Numbered from the stretch's first letter, positions 42,967 to 52,339 are shown. The stretch is 64,000 nucleotides of DNA from Sphingomonas sp. (GCF_024508665.1 NZ_JANINP010000006.1:1277033-1341032), one strand, 5' to 3'. Numbers and translations are program-made. Notes: generated from the letters alone by a model not told the origin.

Positions 42967-43785
42967 ATGACTATCCATGAACAATCTCTGGTGTTGAGGA
43001 ATGGCGTCCTCATGCCGGTATTGGGTCTGGGGACCTGGCTTATTCCGGATGGCCAGCCAGCCTATGCGGCCGTGAGCGCGGCGCTCGATCTCGGCTACCG
43101 GTCGATCGATACGGCACGCGTCTATGGCAATGAGGCTAGTGTCGGACGCGCCGTTCGCGATAGCGGCCTGGCGCGCAACAGTCTCTTCATTACCTCCAAG
43201 CTCCCCGCGGAAATCAAGGAACCCAATGCGGCCCGGGCAAGCTTCGAGGAAACCATGGCCCAGACGGGCCTCGATTATCTCGATCTCTATCTCATCCACG
43301 CCCCCTGGCCATGGGACGATATCGGCCGCGATTGCACCGAAGGAAATCGTCAGGTCTGGCGCGTCCTCGAAGAGATTTGGGCAGAAGGCAGGGTGCGGGC
43401 CATCGGCGTTTCGAATTTCAACGGGGCCGACCTCGACGCCCTGTCGGAGACGGCGAGGATCATCCCGATGGTCAATCAGATTCCCTTTGGGATCGGCAGC
43501 GATCAGGACGCAACTATTGCCTATTGTGCGGCCAAGGAAATCGTCCTGCAAGCCTATTCGCCGCTCGCCCATGGGCGCCTGCTCGCAAGAGCGGAACTCC
43601 CGACCGTGGCGGCACGATATGGCCGGTCGGTGGCTCAGCTTTGCAATCGCTATGTGGTCCAGAAAGGCCTCGCGCCATTGCCGAAGACGACGCATCCCGA
43701 GCGCATGAAGGAGAATGCCGACATCGACTTCGTCATCGGGCCGGACGACATGGCGTATTTGGACAGTCTGGCCAGAGCCCAATGA
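42967..43785 (+). CDS. Aldo/keto reductase
   Basis: A 272-residue AKR with the catalytic tetrad D48 and Y53 (SIDTARVYGNE), K78 (ITSKLP) and H111 (LIHAPWP), plus GVSNF in the barrel and the NADPH-binding tail LPKTTHPERMKEN. It reduces aldehydes or ketones such as 2,5-diketo-gluconate-like or methylglyoxal-type substrates; specificity unknown. It is the last gene before the defence-like region. The start is ATG after a CGCGCG stretch without a clear ribosome binding site. Confidence 0.88.
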   Translation: MTIHEQSLVLRNGVLMPVLGLGTWLIPDGQPAYAAVSAALDLGYRSIDTARVYGNEASVGRAVRDSGLARNSLFITSKLPAEIKEPNAARASFEETMAQTGLDYLDLYLIHAPWPWDDIGRDCTEGNRQVWRVLEEIWAEGRVRAIGVSNFNGADLDALSETARIIPMVNQIPFGIGSDQDATIAYCAAKEIVLQAYSPLAHGRLLARAELPTVAARYGRSVAQLCNRYVVQKGLAPLPKTTHPERMKENADIDFVIGPDDMAYLDSLARAQ

Positions 43786-43914
43786 TTGCACCCGTCCAGG
43801 CAATGCTGGAATTCCTGAAACGGGGCTGTTTGACCTCATAGCTGATCAGGCTACCTGAGAGGGGCGCCGATGCCATCACCGGGCGGACGCCATACCGCGA
43901 TGAGCGACCTTGCT

Positions 43915-43932
43915 GGGCGGGCATGCCCGCCC
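43915..43932. terminator. GGGCGGGCATGCCCGCCC palindrome between convergent genes
   Basis: A perfect 18-base GC palindrome lies between the aldo/keto reductase stop (43785) and the AbiEii-like stop (44035). It would form a very stable cruciform or hairpin, and may act as a two-way terminator. It also coincides with the change from metabolic to defence-type genes. Confidence 0.45.
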
Positions 43933-44034
43933 GCTTGGCTGCGTATTTCGAACGTCTGGCAATAATCTGGCGGCAGATCGTCAATGCACGATCGCTCCGC
44001 ACTATGTTTGTGGACTAGGCGTCCGCCATCCGAA

Positions 44035-44790
44035 CTAGAGCTGATAGGCTGCGCGCAGGCGCTCAACCGCAACGTCACGCGTCATGGGCACCCCGAATTG
44101 CTTGGGCTCGAAGTCGGCCTGGCCGGTAAGCGCATGCGCGAACACTTTCATGTCATCCCTGACAACCGGGGGCAGGTCATAGCGCGCGTCGGCGCCAAGC
44201 AACTGGAGCAACCGAGCGACATCGTTGCGATGCTTCTTGATGTCTTTCTCATCGACTTTGTCGCCTCCATCGCGCCGTCTCACCATGTCGATCCACGCCC
44301 GCGCCTTGAACGGAATGATCGCGGCTGCGTCGAGCACCGGTATACCGTCGATTGTTCGCACCATAGCCGTCAGGAAGTCATAATAATCCGCGTCGAGCAG
44401 GATCGCCGAGAGGCTGGCGGCCTCTTCGTCGATCGGTAATGGGGTCAGATGGCTGCCCTCGGCGAGCGTCAGACCCTCGGGCATTCGCGAGAAAAGTTCT
44501 AGCATAGCCGGGTAGCCGGGATTGGTGGGCTTCTGAAACCGGTAGAGGACGCGCTTACCCTCGCTGTGCTGACGAACTTGATACCGGCCTGCCTCGACAA
44601 ACGCCCAAAACCGATCGGCGAACGCGGCGTCGAGCGCTTCCACGATCAGAACGATGTCGAGATCCTTGGTCGCCCGGAAATCAAGGCCGGCATCTGCCAT
44701 CAGCAAGTCGCTGGCAGCTCCACCGATCAGGACATATTGATGTTCATGCCCGGCAAAATGGGCTCGGAAGCGATCGATGCCGACTACCAT
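44035..44790 (-). CDS. Nucleotidyltransferase, AbiEii-type toxin candidate
   Basis: The 251-residue protein has the minimal nucleotidyltransferase core: GGAASDLL (23-30), then RATKDLDIVL with D43/D45, and a distal strand region. This matches AbiEii/MNT-like enzymes that modify RNA (often tRNA) or other targets as toxins. It overlaps the upstream HTH-protein gene by 7 bases, in the normal antitoxin-toxin order. The pair fits a type IV AbiE-like toxin-antitoxin or phage-exclusion system. A dedicated third acidic residue was not located with certainty. Confidence 0.75.
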   Translation of the reverse strand: MVVGIDRFRAHFAGHEHQYVLIGGAASDLLMADAGLDFRATKDLDIVLIVEALDAAFADRFWAFVEAGRYQVRQHSEGKRVLYRFQKPTNPGYPAMLELFSRMPEGLTLAEGSHLTPLPIDEEAASLSAILLDADYYDFLTAMVRTIDGIPVLDAAAIIPFKARAWIDMVRRRDGGDKVDEKDIKKHRNDVARLLQLLGADARYDLPPVVRDDMKVFAHALTGQADFEPKQFGVPMTRDVAVERLRAAYQL

Positions 44791-45818
44791 CCAATAGACT
44801 CCAGCAATTGTTGTGCCGCCTGCGCAATCCGTTCGTCGGGATCGTCTCGTGCGCTGAGGTACAGCGACAGCGGATCGACGACGCCAGCTCGCGCCAGCGT
44901 GCTCGGGTCATAACGCCAGGTCTCAAGCTCGATTTGCTCACTGTCATCGAAGTCGAACCCGACCTTGAGCGCGAAGACTGATTGGACGGTTTTCCACCGC
45001 GCGGCGGCAAGTGCGCGCTGCGCGATGCGCGGTTCCGCCAGCATGGTATAGTGCGCCAGCGCACTTTCGCCGGCGAGCGGCGCCACATCATTCGGTAGAA
45101 CACCTCTTACGGTGCGCACTTTGCGCACGGGCGACTGCAGCCGCGGCTCCACTGCGCGCCACAGTTCGGCGCCACCGAGGATGAGATGAAGGTGCCGGTC
45201 GCGACCCGCGGTTTGCGGCTTGGCCAAACCGCTTGCTTCAAGTTCGTCGAGTGCACGGCTCACGCTCATAATCGACACGCCGTATCGCTCGGCAAGCGCG
45301 GTCTGATTGGCCTGACTGAGATCATCGCCCAGCAACGTCGCGATTACGAGGAGCTGTGCTGTCGGGCTGAGATGGTCGCCGGGCGTCGCGCGCGGCCTGC
45401 GTGTGCGCTCGCGAAAATCGACGAGCGCCTCCGGAATGTAAAGCTGCGCTCCAGGTGCGATGAAGCCAATATGGCGCTCGATCATCTGGCGACGGATCGC
45501 GGTTGACACATGATCGAGGAGTAGCAGCACCACTTTTGCGCCGAGCTCGGTGCGCAACGTATCGCGATGCTTGATGAACTGGTGCGTAGCGCCTTGTCCG
45601 GGCATGTGCTCGCGAACGGCGACGACGAGCAGCGGCTCGCCGTTCAGCTGCCCCAGCCACAAGCGGTAGCGATCGAGCAAATAATGTGGCAGCACCGTGG
45701 GTGTCGTTGGCGCCAGCCCGAGATGGAGAGCGAAAGCCTCGCGCACATAGTTTTCCGCTTCGACGGCAAGGGCGTCCAGCGCGCTATCGGTTTCTCGGTT
45801 TAACATTAGGCAATACAT
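44784..45818 (-). CDS. HTH protein partner of the nucleotidyltransferase (AbiEi-like role)
   Basis: A 344-residue protein with a winged HTH near the middle (LSPTAQLLVIATLLGDDLSQANQTALAERYGVSIMSVSRALDELEASGL). The N-terminal third looks like a restriction-enzyme-like or PLD-free alpha/beta domain with no clear catalytic motif, and the C-terminus is acidic. It precedes and overlaps the nucleotidyltransferase gene, as AbiEi antitoxins do. Starts at 45818 and 45806 are both possible, neither having a good ribosome binding site. Four TGTTAAA boxes cover the start region, suggesting autorepression. Confidence 0.7.
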   Translation of the reverse strand: MYCLMLNRETDSALDALAVEAENYVREAFALHLGLAPTTPTVLPHYLLDRYRLWLGQLNGEPLLVVAVREHMPGQGATHQFIKHRDTLRTELGAKVVLLLLDHVSTAIRRQMIERHIGFIAPGAQLYIPEALVDFRERTRRPRATPGDHLSPTAQLLVIATLLGDDLSQANQTALAERYGVSIMSVSRALDELEASGLAKPQTAGRDRHLHLILGGAELWRAVEPRLQSPVRKVRTVRGVLPNDVAPLAGESALAHYTMLAEPRIAQRALAAARWKTVQSVFALKVGFDFDDSEQIELETWRYDPSTLARAGVVDPLSLYLSARDDPDERIAQAAQQLLESIGW

Positions 45819-45856
45819 TTAACATCGCTGCTGTTAAAAATCTACCTACTGTTAAA
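45799..45856. promoter_or_regulatory. Four TGTTAAA/TTTAACA boxes at the toxin-antitoxin start
   Basis: TTTAACA occurs at 45799-45805 and 45818-45824, and its complement TGTTAAA at 45832-45838 and 45850-45856. The two inner copies form an inverted repeat with a 7-base spacer; spacings of 18-19 bases separate the outer ones. The boxes overlap both possible start codons of the HTH gene, a typical autoregulatory operator. Confidence 0.65.
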
Positions 45857-46254
45857 TAGCAGGTTCGCGATATTTGCTCTGGAAGCTGCGGATGTAGTGC
45901 CGCAGCGGCAAGTCTACGCCGGCACCATCCTGCGCCTTAAGATAGGATGTTGAATCCGGACCTCAGCTTATGAAGGCTTGTCATGACCGCTCAAACGCGT
46001 CGCAGCTATGATAGCTGCCAGATCGCTGGCGGCCCGATAAATGCTATGTGGTGACGCTTGAAACGAGCAGAGCTTCCAGTTTAAGAGACGCCAGTACAAA
46101 TCCTAAAGCGATTGTTTCGTCGAGGCGGCGATCATTGCCCGTCCTGTTAGGATTTAGGGCTGCCAGAATTCCTGCCCTCTGACGACCGCCAGCCGACAAT
46201 GGATCGAAAATATTAATCGCTCGCCGCGACGACCGCCCAAGATAGCGGCGCGGG
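45857..46254. other. Intergenic region, no supported gene
   Basis: It lies upstream of the AbiE-like pair and downstream of the ATPase gene. I see no credible coding frame; the minus frame that extends out of the ATPase gene region is in a different phase and lacks domain character. Confidence 0.5.
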
Positions 46255-47886
46255 TTAATCATTATCATGCTGTATCCCATAGGGGTAGATGAGCTTTGGT
46301 GACTTACCGTTAACTGCGCTCGGAAATACGGCGTTGAATAGGGGATGGACGCAAAGCATGTCCTGCGTGGAGATGACCATCTCGCCAGGCACGGTGTATT
46401 CAAACTGGCACTCCCAGAACATTTCGGTCTCATCGATCTGCTTGCCTAGGACACCAGTTTCGACAAGCATGCGCTTGAAGTCGTGATAGCTCATCTCGGC
46501 GTCACCACCGGCATCGCCGATACGCTTGAGCACACCCTTCACAGATTGATTGAAGACTGTGTGCAGGTCACCGTCATTGAACCGGCGCCGCAATTCGGGA
46601 ATGGCTGAAGCGCAAATCTCGTAAAAGTGCGGATATCGGTAATAGAAGGCGCTTCGAATGCCGCCGGCGATGATCGGCTCGGCCTCGCCAACGCCTTCGA
46701 CAACCATCTTCGGCGTGATCTCGCCAAGTATGTTCGACGCCGGTGCAATCGCCCGCGAGATAATGCGGTTCAGGATGTGAATAAGATCGCGCGGTAATAG
46801 CTGCGTGTGCCGGGCGATATGCGTCAACGATTGCTCTACATGCGTCTCGCACGCGATCGTGCTTGGGAGCAACTTTAGGAAGAACGCGATGGCCCCTGCT
46901 CGGTCATTGGAGGCGTGCTCTGCGCCTAGACGTTCGAACGCCGCGGGGTCGTGGATCTCTAGATATAGGGCGAGGCGGTGCGCCGCAATTCGCCATAGCT
47001 CACCGGCCGACCAGTGCAGCACTGCCTGTGTTCCAAAGTCCTTAGCTGAGTTGGAGGACGCGCGCCGGAACGTTTCATACAGCTCAGCGGGGAGGCAGAA
47101 GCGAACGTCGATTAGCTGTTCCGTTTGCGCGTGTACGCCGAGGTACCGCACGAGTCCCCCAAGCGCGTCGTTCGCAACGTCCTGCGCAAGCCGATAGTCC
47201 TCCATTGTGTCCATCAGCACGAGGATCTCGGCCTTCCGGCGCGCAATGGCCGGTGAACTGATGATCTCGCGCGCGGCTTGCAGCGCGTTCGAGTAAATCT
47301 CCTGCGGACCATCGGCGAGTTCCAGCAGATCGAGCCGGGAATCGACTGAACTTCCCGACGCCGCGGAGCGCGCGGTCAGGTTTTTCACGACCTGTCGAAT
47401 GACTTCGGCGGGCGCATCCGCTTCGGAGAAACCGAAGTCATTCGCGAAGCGGCGAATTCCAATCAATCGCGCATCGCTCTCGCCGCGCAGCAGCGTTGCG
47501 AAGACCGCCGACCAGATGAGCAACTCCCATAGGTGAGCCACCACCTCGACCGGCGGCGAATTGACGCCAAACACGCCGCGGATAGACTTGAGGATCGAAG
47601 GAAAGACATCAGGCGCATTCAGATAGACCACCTCGTTGGTCGCGCGTGACGCTCGCAGGTGGTCGAGAAAGGCGGTCTTGCCGGCGCCACGGCGGCCAAT
47701 CACGATGCCTGACGTGCTGAAAAGCTGCGAGTGAATGTCGTTCTGCCGCTCAAACAATCTCCTCGCCGCAAGATCGTGATTTATCATGCGTTCGGCAGCG
47801 ATCGGGCCAAGTGGCTCGCTGCGGGTCAGGAAGCGCGCCAGCTCCCCCTTCTCGAGCTCGTTCAACCGTTTGTCTTCCTTCGCCAT
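46255..47886 (-). CDS. P-loop ATPase, KAP/Sll1717-like
   Basis: The 543-residue protein has Walker A GRRGAGKT (64-71) and a Walker B-like ILVLMDTMED (221-230). A long helical C-terminal half follows, including LLPRDLIHILNRI and FYYRYPHFYEICASAI. This layout resembles the P-loop ATPases of the Sll1717 family, relatives of KAP/STAND NTPases often found in antiviral systems. It starts with ATG 25 bases inside the end of the membrane-protein gene, so translation is coupled. The pair is likely a two-component defence module; the trigger and effector mechanism are unknown. Confidence 0.7.
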   Translation of the reverse strand: MAKEDKRLNELEKGELARFLTRSEPLGPIAAERMINHDLAARRLFERQNDIHSQLFSTSGIVIGRRGAGKTAFLDHLRASRATNEVVYLNAPDVFPSILKSIRGVFGVNSPPVEVVAHLWELLIWSAVFATLLRGESDARLIGIRRFANDFGFSEADAPAEVIRQVVKNLTARSAASGSSVDSRLDLLELADGPQEIYSNALQAAREIISSPAIARRKAEILVLMDTMEDYRLAQDVANDALGGLVRYLGVHAQTEQLIDVRFCLPAELYETFRRASSNSAKDFGTQAVLHWSAGELWRIAAHRLALYLEIHDPAAFERLGAEHASNDRAGAIAFFLKLLPSTIACETHVEQSLTHIARHTQLLPRDLIHILNRIISRAIAPASNILGEITPKMVVEGVGEAEPIIAGGIRSAFYYRYPHFYEICASAIPELRRRFNDGDLHTVFNQSVKGVLKRIGDAGGDAEMSYHDFKRMLVETGVLGKQIDETEMFWECQFEYTVPGEMVISTQDMLCVHPLFNAVFPSAVNGKSPKLIYPYGIQHDND

Positions 47887-48941
47887 CGGGAGACGCTCGC
47901 ATTCTGGTTGATCCGCAACTCTATCGCCAGACGCCCTATCTGCGAACGCCCAAGCGATACGACCGATTCGATGTCGGCTTTTGGCCAGCTTACCAGCTTC
48001 TTGTCTTCCTCGTTGAGAATTACGTCCACGTTTAGATCGGCGGCTTCCGGGGAGCGATACATCAGCCTGGTGATCATGGAGATGATCAGGAGGTTATAGA
48101 CATAGACCCGCCAAAGCACGGGCAATTTTACCGGGTCGAGGTAGCGTACGACGTGGTCGACGCCATTCGCCGCTTTGCGGACCGGGCTGTCCAGTTCGCC
48201 ATACGCCTTAACGAAGGCGGGTAGCGGGACCAAAGCGCCGTCGACGATCATCGCGCTTGTTAACGTGTCGAGTTGCTCGTAATTGAGGCCTTGGTGCTGA
48301 TGGATGGCTGGATCCGCGCCGCCTAAGCCGTCAATCTGATTGGGCTCGTACTTGAGGGCACTAGTCGTTACCCGGCTCGCCAGTTGCTGATCGCTGGTAA
48401 ATGCGTCACGCAGCAATCTGCCAAGGCCGAATATGGCGTGAATCCGGGGAGCGAGCGTCAGGTCGTAGGCGGTCAGCGTGTTGCTAATTTGGTTGTAGGT
48501 CGCGACCGGCGCGAACAGTCGGTAGATGGTACTTACCCTACTGTCCTCGTTGGATAGCCAGGTAATAAGCTGTTCTTCACGTGCTAACGCAGCGATCAGC
48601 ACGATGCGGTTGCGTGCTAACTCGCACTCGCGGATGAATCTAAAAACTGCTGGCTCGCATTGCTCGTAGAGCCGCTTGCGGGCCTCGTATTCGTAGTCGA
48701 GCTTCGCCTTGCGTAGTGCCTGCCGCTCGGCCAGCTCTGAACGCAGCCGCTCTAACGCGCGATTTCCGAACAAGGTCGCGATCGTCCCAACCAAGCCGGC
48801 GCAGGCGCCGGTGACCGTCGCGATTGCTGCAATGCGAGCTACCGTCATGCTCGCGAGCGCGGTGGCCTGCGCTGCAGCGACCGCATCCGGCGTCACTCGT
48901 GGAGTTACGACCGCGACCAGCTCGATCCAGCGGTTTATCAT
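47862..48941 (-). CDS. Membrane-anchored protein of the ATPase module
   Basis: A 359-residue protein with one strong transmembrane helix near 33-58 (TVARIAAIATVTGACAGLVGTIATLFG), then a charged coiled-coil (NRALERLRSELAERQALRKAKLDYEYEARKRL) and a helical domain. No enzymatic motif is seen. It precedes and overlaps the P-loop ATPase gene, so it may be the membrane effector or anchor that the ATPase controls. It resembles uncharacterised membrane proteins next to P-loop ATPases; I cannot name the family. Confidence 0.6.
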   Translation of the reverse strand: MINRWIELVAVVTPRVTPDAVAAAQATALASMTVARIAAIATVTGACAGLVGTIATLFGNRALERLRSELAERQALRKAKLDYEYEARKRLYEQCEPAVFRFIRECELARNRIVLIAALAREEQLITWLSNEDSRVSTIYRLFAPVATYNQISNTLTAYDLTLAPRIHAIFGLGRLLRDAFTSDQQLASRVTTSALKYEPNQIDGLGGADPAIHQHQGLNYEQLDTLTSAMIVDGALVPLPAFVKAYGELDSPVRKAANGVDHVVRYLDPVKLPVLWRVYVYNLLIISMITRLMYRSPEAADLNVDVILNEEDKKLVSWPKADIESVVSLGRSQIGRLAIELRINQNASVSRWRRKTNG

Positions 48942-49345
48942 GTCCAGATGAACGCGGGCGGTCCCGCGACAAATTCATCCCGGTGGACCAGGTCGAATCC
49001 GGCCGCGCCCAAGTCAAGTATCTTGAGTGACATCAAGATGAGCGCGCAGAGCAACCTTTTCCCCCCAAATGAACGGGCCGTAGCAAGGCTCGCCCGCGTG
49101 ATCGAAAGTCAATAGGGCGACAAACGAGAGTCAAGCGGAACTGCAACCAGATTGGGTGTAATTTGAGCCAATCTATAGAAATGAATAGCTTACAAGTCAG
49201 ATTCCTCTGGATAGTAAGGTCATCTGTCGGCGATCAATCCAGAATGGCCGCAATTGGACATGAAGAACAACTCATTCTCGCATAGAAATTGAATTCTGCG
49301 GCACGACTCTGAAAGGCTGCGATCCATTTGGTGCGGGAGGTCGAT
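48942..49345. other. Divergent intergenic region, AT-rich on the right
   Basis: No supported gene. The left half is ordinary GC-rich DNA; 49140-49330 is clearly AT-richer and probably holds the metallophosphoesterase promoter. GGGAGG at 49335-49340 is that gene's ribosome binding site. Confidence 0.5.
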
Positions 49346-50638
49346 ATGGGGGAGAATTACAAGGGCACAGATAGGCATGTGTTCGGTCGGCGTCGTCCGA
49401 TCCTTCAGGCCCATTTTCCGGTCAGCCTCGATGTCGGAGAAGAACATCGAGACACCAAATTCCGGCCCTTGCCGGAGCCGACGGGCAGCGCCCCATTTCG
49501 GCTCGCGCTAGAGAGTATCCTTAGCCCGGCTGAGATGACGACAATAAATGCGAAAAAGCAGCTCACTTTTCATCTCAATGGTGACATGGGCGGCATCAAG
49601 GACGCAGTGCCGCAGGAATTAGTCGCCAAAGGGATGGAGAAGAGCTTCGACCCAGCGGCCGACGCGAGCATCAACCCTTCATTCCTCTACATCACCGGCG
49701 ACTGCGTCTATTTCAACGGCCAGAAGGCCGAATATTATCGGCAGTTTTACGAACCCTATGAATTCTATCCGCGTCCGATCTTCGCCGTCGCCGGCAATCA
49801 CGACGGTGAGAATTTGGATGATGACGGATCAACCTCACTCGACGGCTTCATGCGCAATTTTTGCGCGCCTCAAGCGGTCCATCTGCCCGAGGCTCTCGAC
49901 TCGCACCGAACCGCAATGATCCAGCCCAACGTCTACTGGACGCTGACGACGCCGCTTTTCAACATCGTAGGCCTCTATTCAAACGTTCCCGAGGGTGGCC
50001 AGATCAAGGAGCCCCAACTCGACTGGTATGTAAACGAACTCAAAACGCTACCGACTAACGTGCCGTTGTTCGTCGCGCTTCATCACCCGCCCTACTCGGC
50101 CGACGACCATCATTCAGGCAGCAAGCGAATGATCCAGGTATTGGACGATGCCGCGGCTAAAGCTGGCCGGGCGCCCGATATGGTTCTGGCTGGCCATGTT
50201 CATAACTATCAGCGGTTGTCGCGCACCAACGCGACTGGCGACGTCACGCCCTATCTGGTGACCGGCGCGGGCGGCTACCACAATCTCCATCACATCATGA
50301 AGGTCAACCACCAGGCGATGATCACGCCGGTCGTGCTAGATCGCGGCGATGATCAGACGGTCACGCTTCATAGCTACATGGACGATCATCACGGCTTCCT
50401 CGTGCTGAGCGTCACGCCCGACCGGATCGTCGGTGATTATTATCACGTGCCGCGCCCGCAAGAGCCCTACTCGAAGGGCAATCAGCTGGTCGATCATTGG
50501 GAGTTTGACTGGAAGGGGAAGCGCTGGCTGACCAACGACCTAAGCGGTCCGGTCGGGAGCACCGTCGATCCGGCGGAGCCTGTGCCGATGGCGCCGCACG
50601 GCCGTAGCCATAAAGCGGCGGCTGACAATCCATTCTAA
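49346..50638 (+). CDS. Calcineurin-like metallophosphoesterase
   Basis: The 430-residue protein has TGDCVYFNG (117-125), GNHDGE (150-155), HHPPY near 252-256 and GHVHNYQR near 287-294, the ordered metal-binding motifs of calcineurin-type phosphoesterases, with a likely first ligand in LNGDMGG at ~78-83. There is no signal peptide, so it should be cytoplasmic, unlike purple acid phosphatases it otherwise resembles. The ATG at 49346 follows GGGAGG at 5 bases. It stands alone between two putative defence genes, where it might hydrolyse a nucleotide second messenger; that is speculation. Confidence 0.82.
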   Translation: MGENYKGTDRHVFGRRRPILQAHFPVSLDVGEEHRDTKFRPLPEPTGSAPFRLALESILSPAEMTTINAKKQLTFHLNGDMGGIKDAVPQELVAKGMEKSFDPAADASINPSFLYITGDCVYFNGQKAEYYRQFYEPYEFYPRPIFAVAGNHDGENLDDDGSTSLDGFMRNFCAPQAVHLPEALDSHRTAMIQPNVYWTLTTPLFNIVGLYSNVPEGGQIKEPQLDWYVNELKTLPTNVPLFVALHHPPYSADDHHSGSKRMIQVLDDAAAKAGRAPDMVLAGHVHNYQRLSRTNATGDVTPYLVTGAGGYHNLHHIMKVNHQAMITPVVLDRGDDQTVTLHSYMDDHHGFLVLSVTPDRIVGDYYHVPRPQEPYSKGNQLVDHWEFDWKGKRWLTNDLSGPVGSTVDPAEPVPMAPHGRSHKAAADNPF

Positions 50639-50907
50639 CAGCCGAGCGGGACTTATTGCTTCGCTGGAATCTTTTACGATACGAAGAAGACCACGTTCCG
50701 ATTCAATATAATATCGCTCAAATCAGGTATTAACCGTCCTAAAAGGCTTGGCGATATAAATAATACTCAACTCTGAGTGTGATTACCTTAATTAATACCG
50801 TTAAGCGGCTCTGTGCCACATCTACAGCCATTTAGTGCGACTCTGAGGCTGCCTCGAAAGCGGACCTTCGAATAGCCGCTCGCGCTTCATAAATGAGGGT
50901 AGCTTCC

Positions 50908-52104
50908 TCAATTGGGAGCAACAGCTCCTGCGACCAAGAGTTGATCGATTTTGACCCTTTCTTCGGCGCTTAGGTCAAATTCAAGGAGCGCCTGCAGTGC
51001 CAGCCTTTGAGCTTCCCCGGCCGTTCTCGCTGGAAAAACTTGAGCGCCGCCCGACCCGTACGGATTGCCAGGGAAGACCGCGTACCGCCATCGATCGTTA
51101 CTTACACCTTTCTGAGCCGACCTGTTCCGCTCCACGTACGCAAACATCCCTCCAATCCAAGGCTGTCTGAAGGTCTCCTCAATCACTATCGGTTGATTGC
51201 CGGGTCGAACCCAGAACTCCTGGTATGGAGAATGCGCGTTGAGCCACCTGAACAACGGAATTGGCTGGTTTCGTCGGTATCGCCTTTCATAAGGCGCCGC
51301 CGGCGGAAGTAGTTCAAGCGCTTGTTTGACAGATCCAAGGTCTGGTGAAGGAAAGCCCTTTTGGTTGGCAAGAACCGCGATCATTTCATCATATTTTGAC
51401 GCAAGATTGTGGCGATGCCGAACGCGGCGCTGGATTTTGATCACATCTTCTGGAAATTGGTCGTCGTAGCGAAGCGCGACAAGGCCATCGTTGGATACGA
51501 AGAGGTTCGAACCGTCGAAACTCACTGTTCTATAGGGCGTCATTATGTGTTCGAGCGCTGATCGCGACAGTATAACCCGCGCTGTCTTTGCGATTTTCGA
51601 CTCGGCCTCATAGGCATCGAGGAAGGCTGGCCCGATGATTTCCGCGCCGTCGATATAGACGTCACCCGCAGCGAGTGCCCCGCGTACGGCGAAGCCATAA
51701 TTTACTGCCCGATACATGATGCTGAGGCATGCCGACACGACGGCGCTAAACGCAGTAAAGAACGTGTCGGGCATTGCCCGATCCCACGTCGCTGCAACGA
51801 CAAAGCTATCAGACATCGACACCACGTAGGGTGCGGAGACGAAGTGATAGGGCGCAGACAGAGGTTCATCCGGATAATAGTGCAATGATGAATGGATACT
51901 CTGGCTTTTAACTGCTTGTGCCTTTAGATCCATAATAACATTTAAGGGTGAGATGGTTCTTTGCCACTTTTCACGGATATAAGACGAAAATCCCAACAGA
52001 TCGAGAAAAGCAATAATTGCCTTGCCCTCGAAAGGGGCATTTCCTAACGGAAAAGTGACGTCGCTTTCGTGGCATACCTGAAAACCTTGCCAGTTGTATT
52101 TCAT
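50908..52104 (-). CDS. Class III nucleotidyl cyclase-like protein
   Basis: The 398-residue protein has AIIAFLDLLGFSSYI (~29-43) and MSDSFVVA (97-104), placing D35 and D99 where class III cyclases keep their two metal-binding aspartates. VRGALAAGDVYIDGAEIIGPAFLDAYEAE (~140-168) resembles the later cyclase core segment. The C-terminal half is unrecognised. Cyclases of this general type make the signals of Pycsar anti-phage systems, but I see no obvious effector partner beside it. The ATG at 52104 is used; an upstream TTG (52173) would add 23 basic residues. Neither start has a good ribosome binding site. Confidence 0.5.
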   Translation of the reverse strand: MKYNWQGFQVCHESDVTFPLGNAPFEGKAIIAFLDLLGFSSYIREKWQRTISPLNVIMDLKAQAVKSQSIHSSLHYYPDEPLSAPYHFVSAPYVVSMSDSFVVAATWDRAMPDTFFTAFSAVVSACLSIMYRAVNYGFAVRGALAAGDVYIDGAEIIGPAFLDAYEAESKIAKTARVILSRSALEHIMTPYRTVSFDGSNLFVSNDGLVALRYDDQFPEDVIKIQRRVRHRHNLASKYDEMIAVLANQKGFPSPDLGSVKQALELLPPAAPYERRYRRNQPIPLFRWLNAHSPYQEFWVRPGNQPIVIEETFRQPWIGGMFAYVERNRSAQKGVSNDRWRYAVFPGNPYGSGGAQVFPARTAGEAQRLALQALLEFDLSAEERVKIDQLLVAGAVAPN

Positions 52105-52339
52105 GTCACGAGTCCGACGACGAGAGCGATTAACACTAACTCGGTTTAGCCCCTTTTGTAGCTTTGCACCCAAAAATTCGCCATTCGCAGCGGTGACAGG
52201 CTTTCTAAAACCGGCCGTTCATTGTGCTCTGCCGCGGCCGCTCACTCAAACGATTAGTATAACCACCTGGCCCTGGGTTGTAGACGCTCAAACACCATGA
52301 TACCGAACCGAAACGAATATAGGCGGTAGAGCTAGCAGG

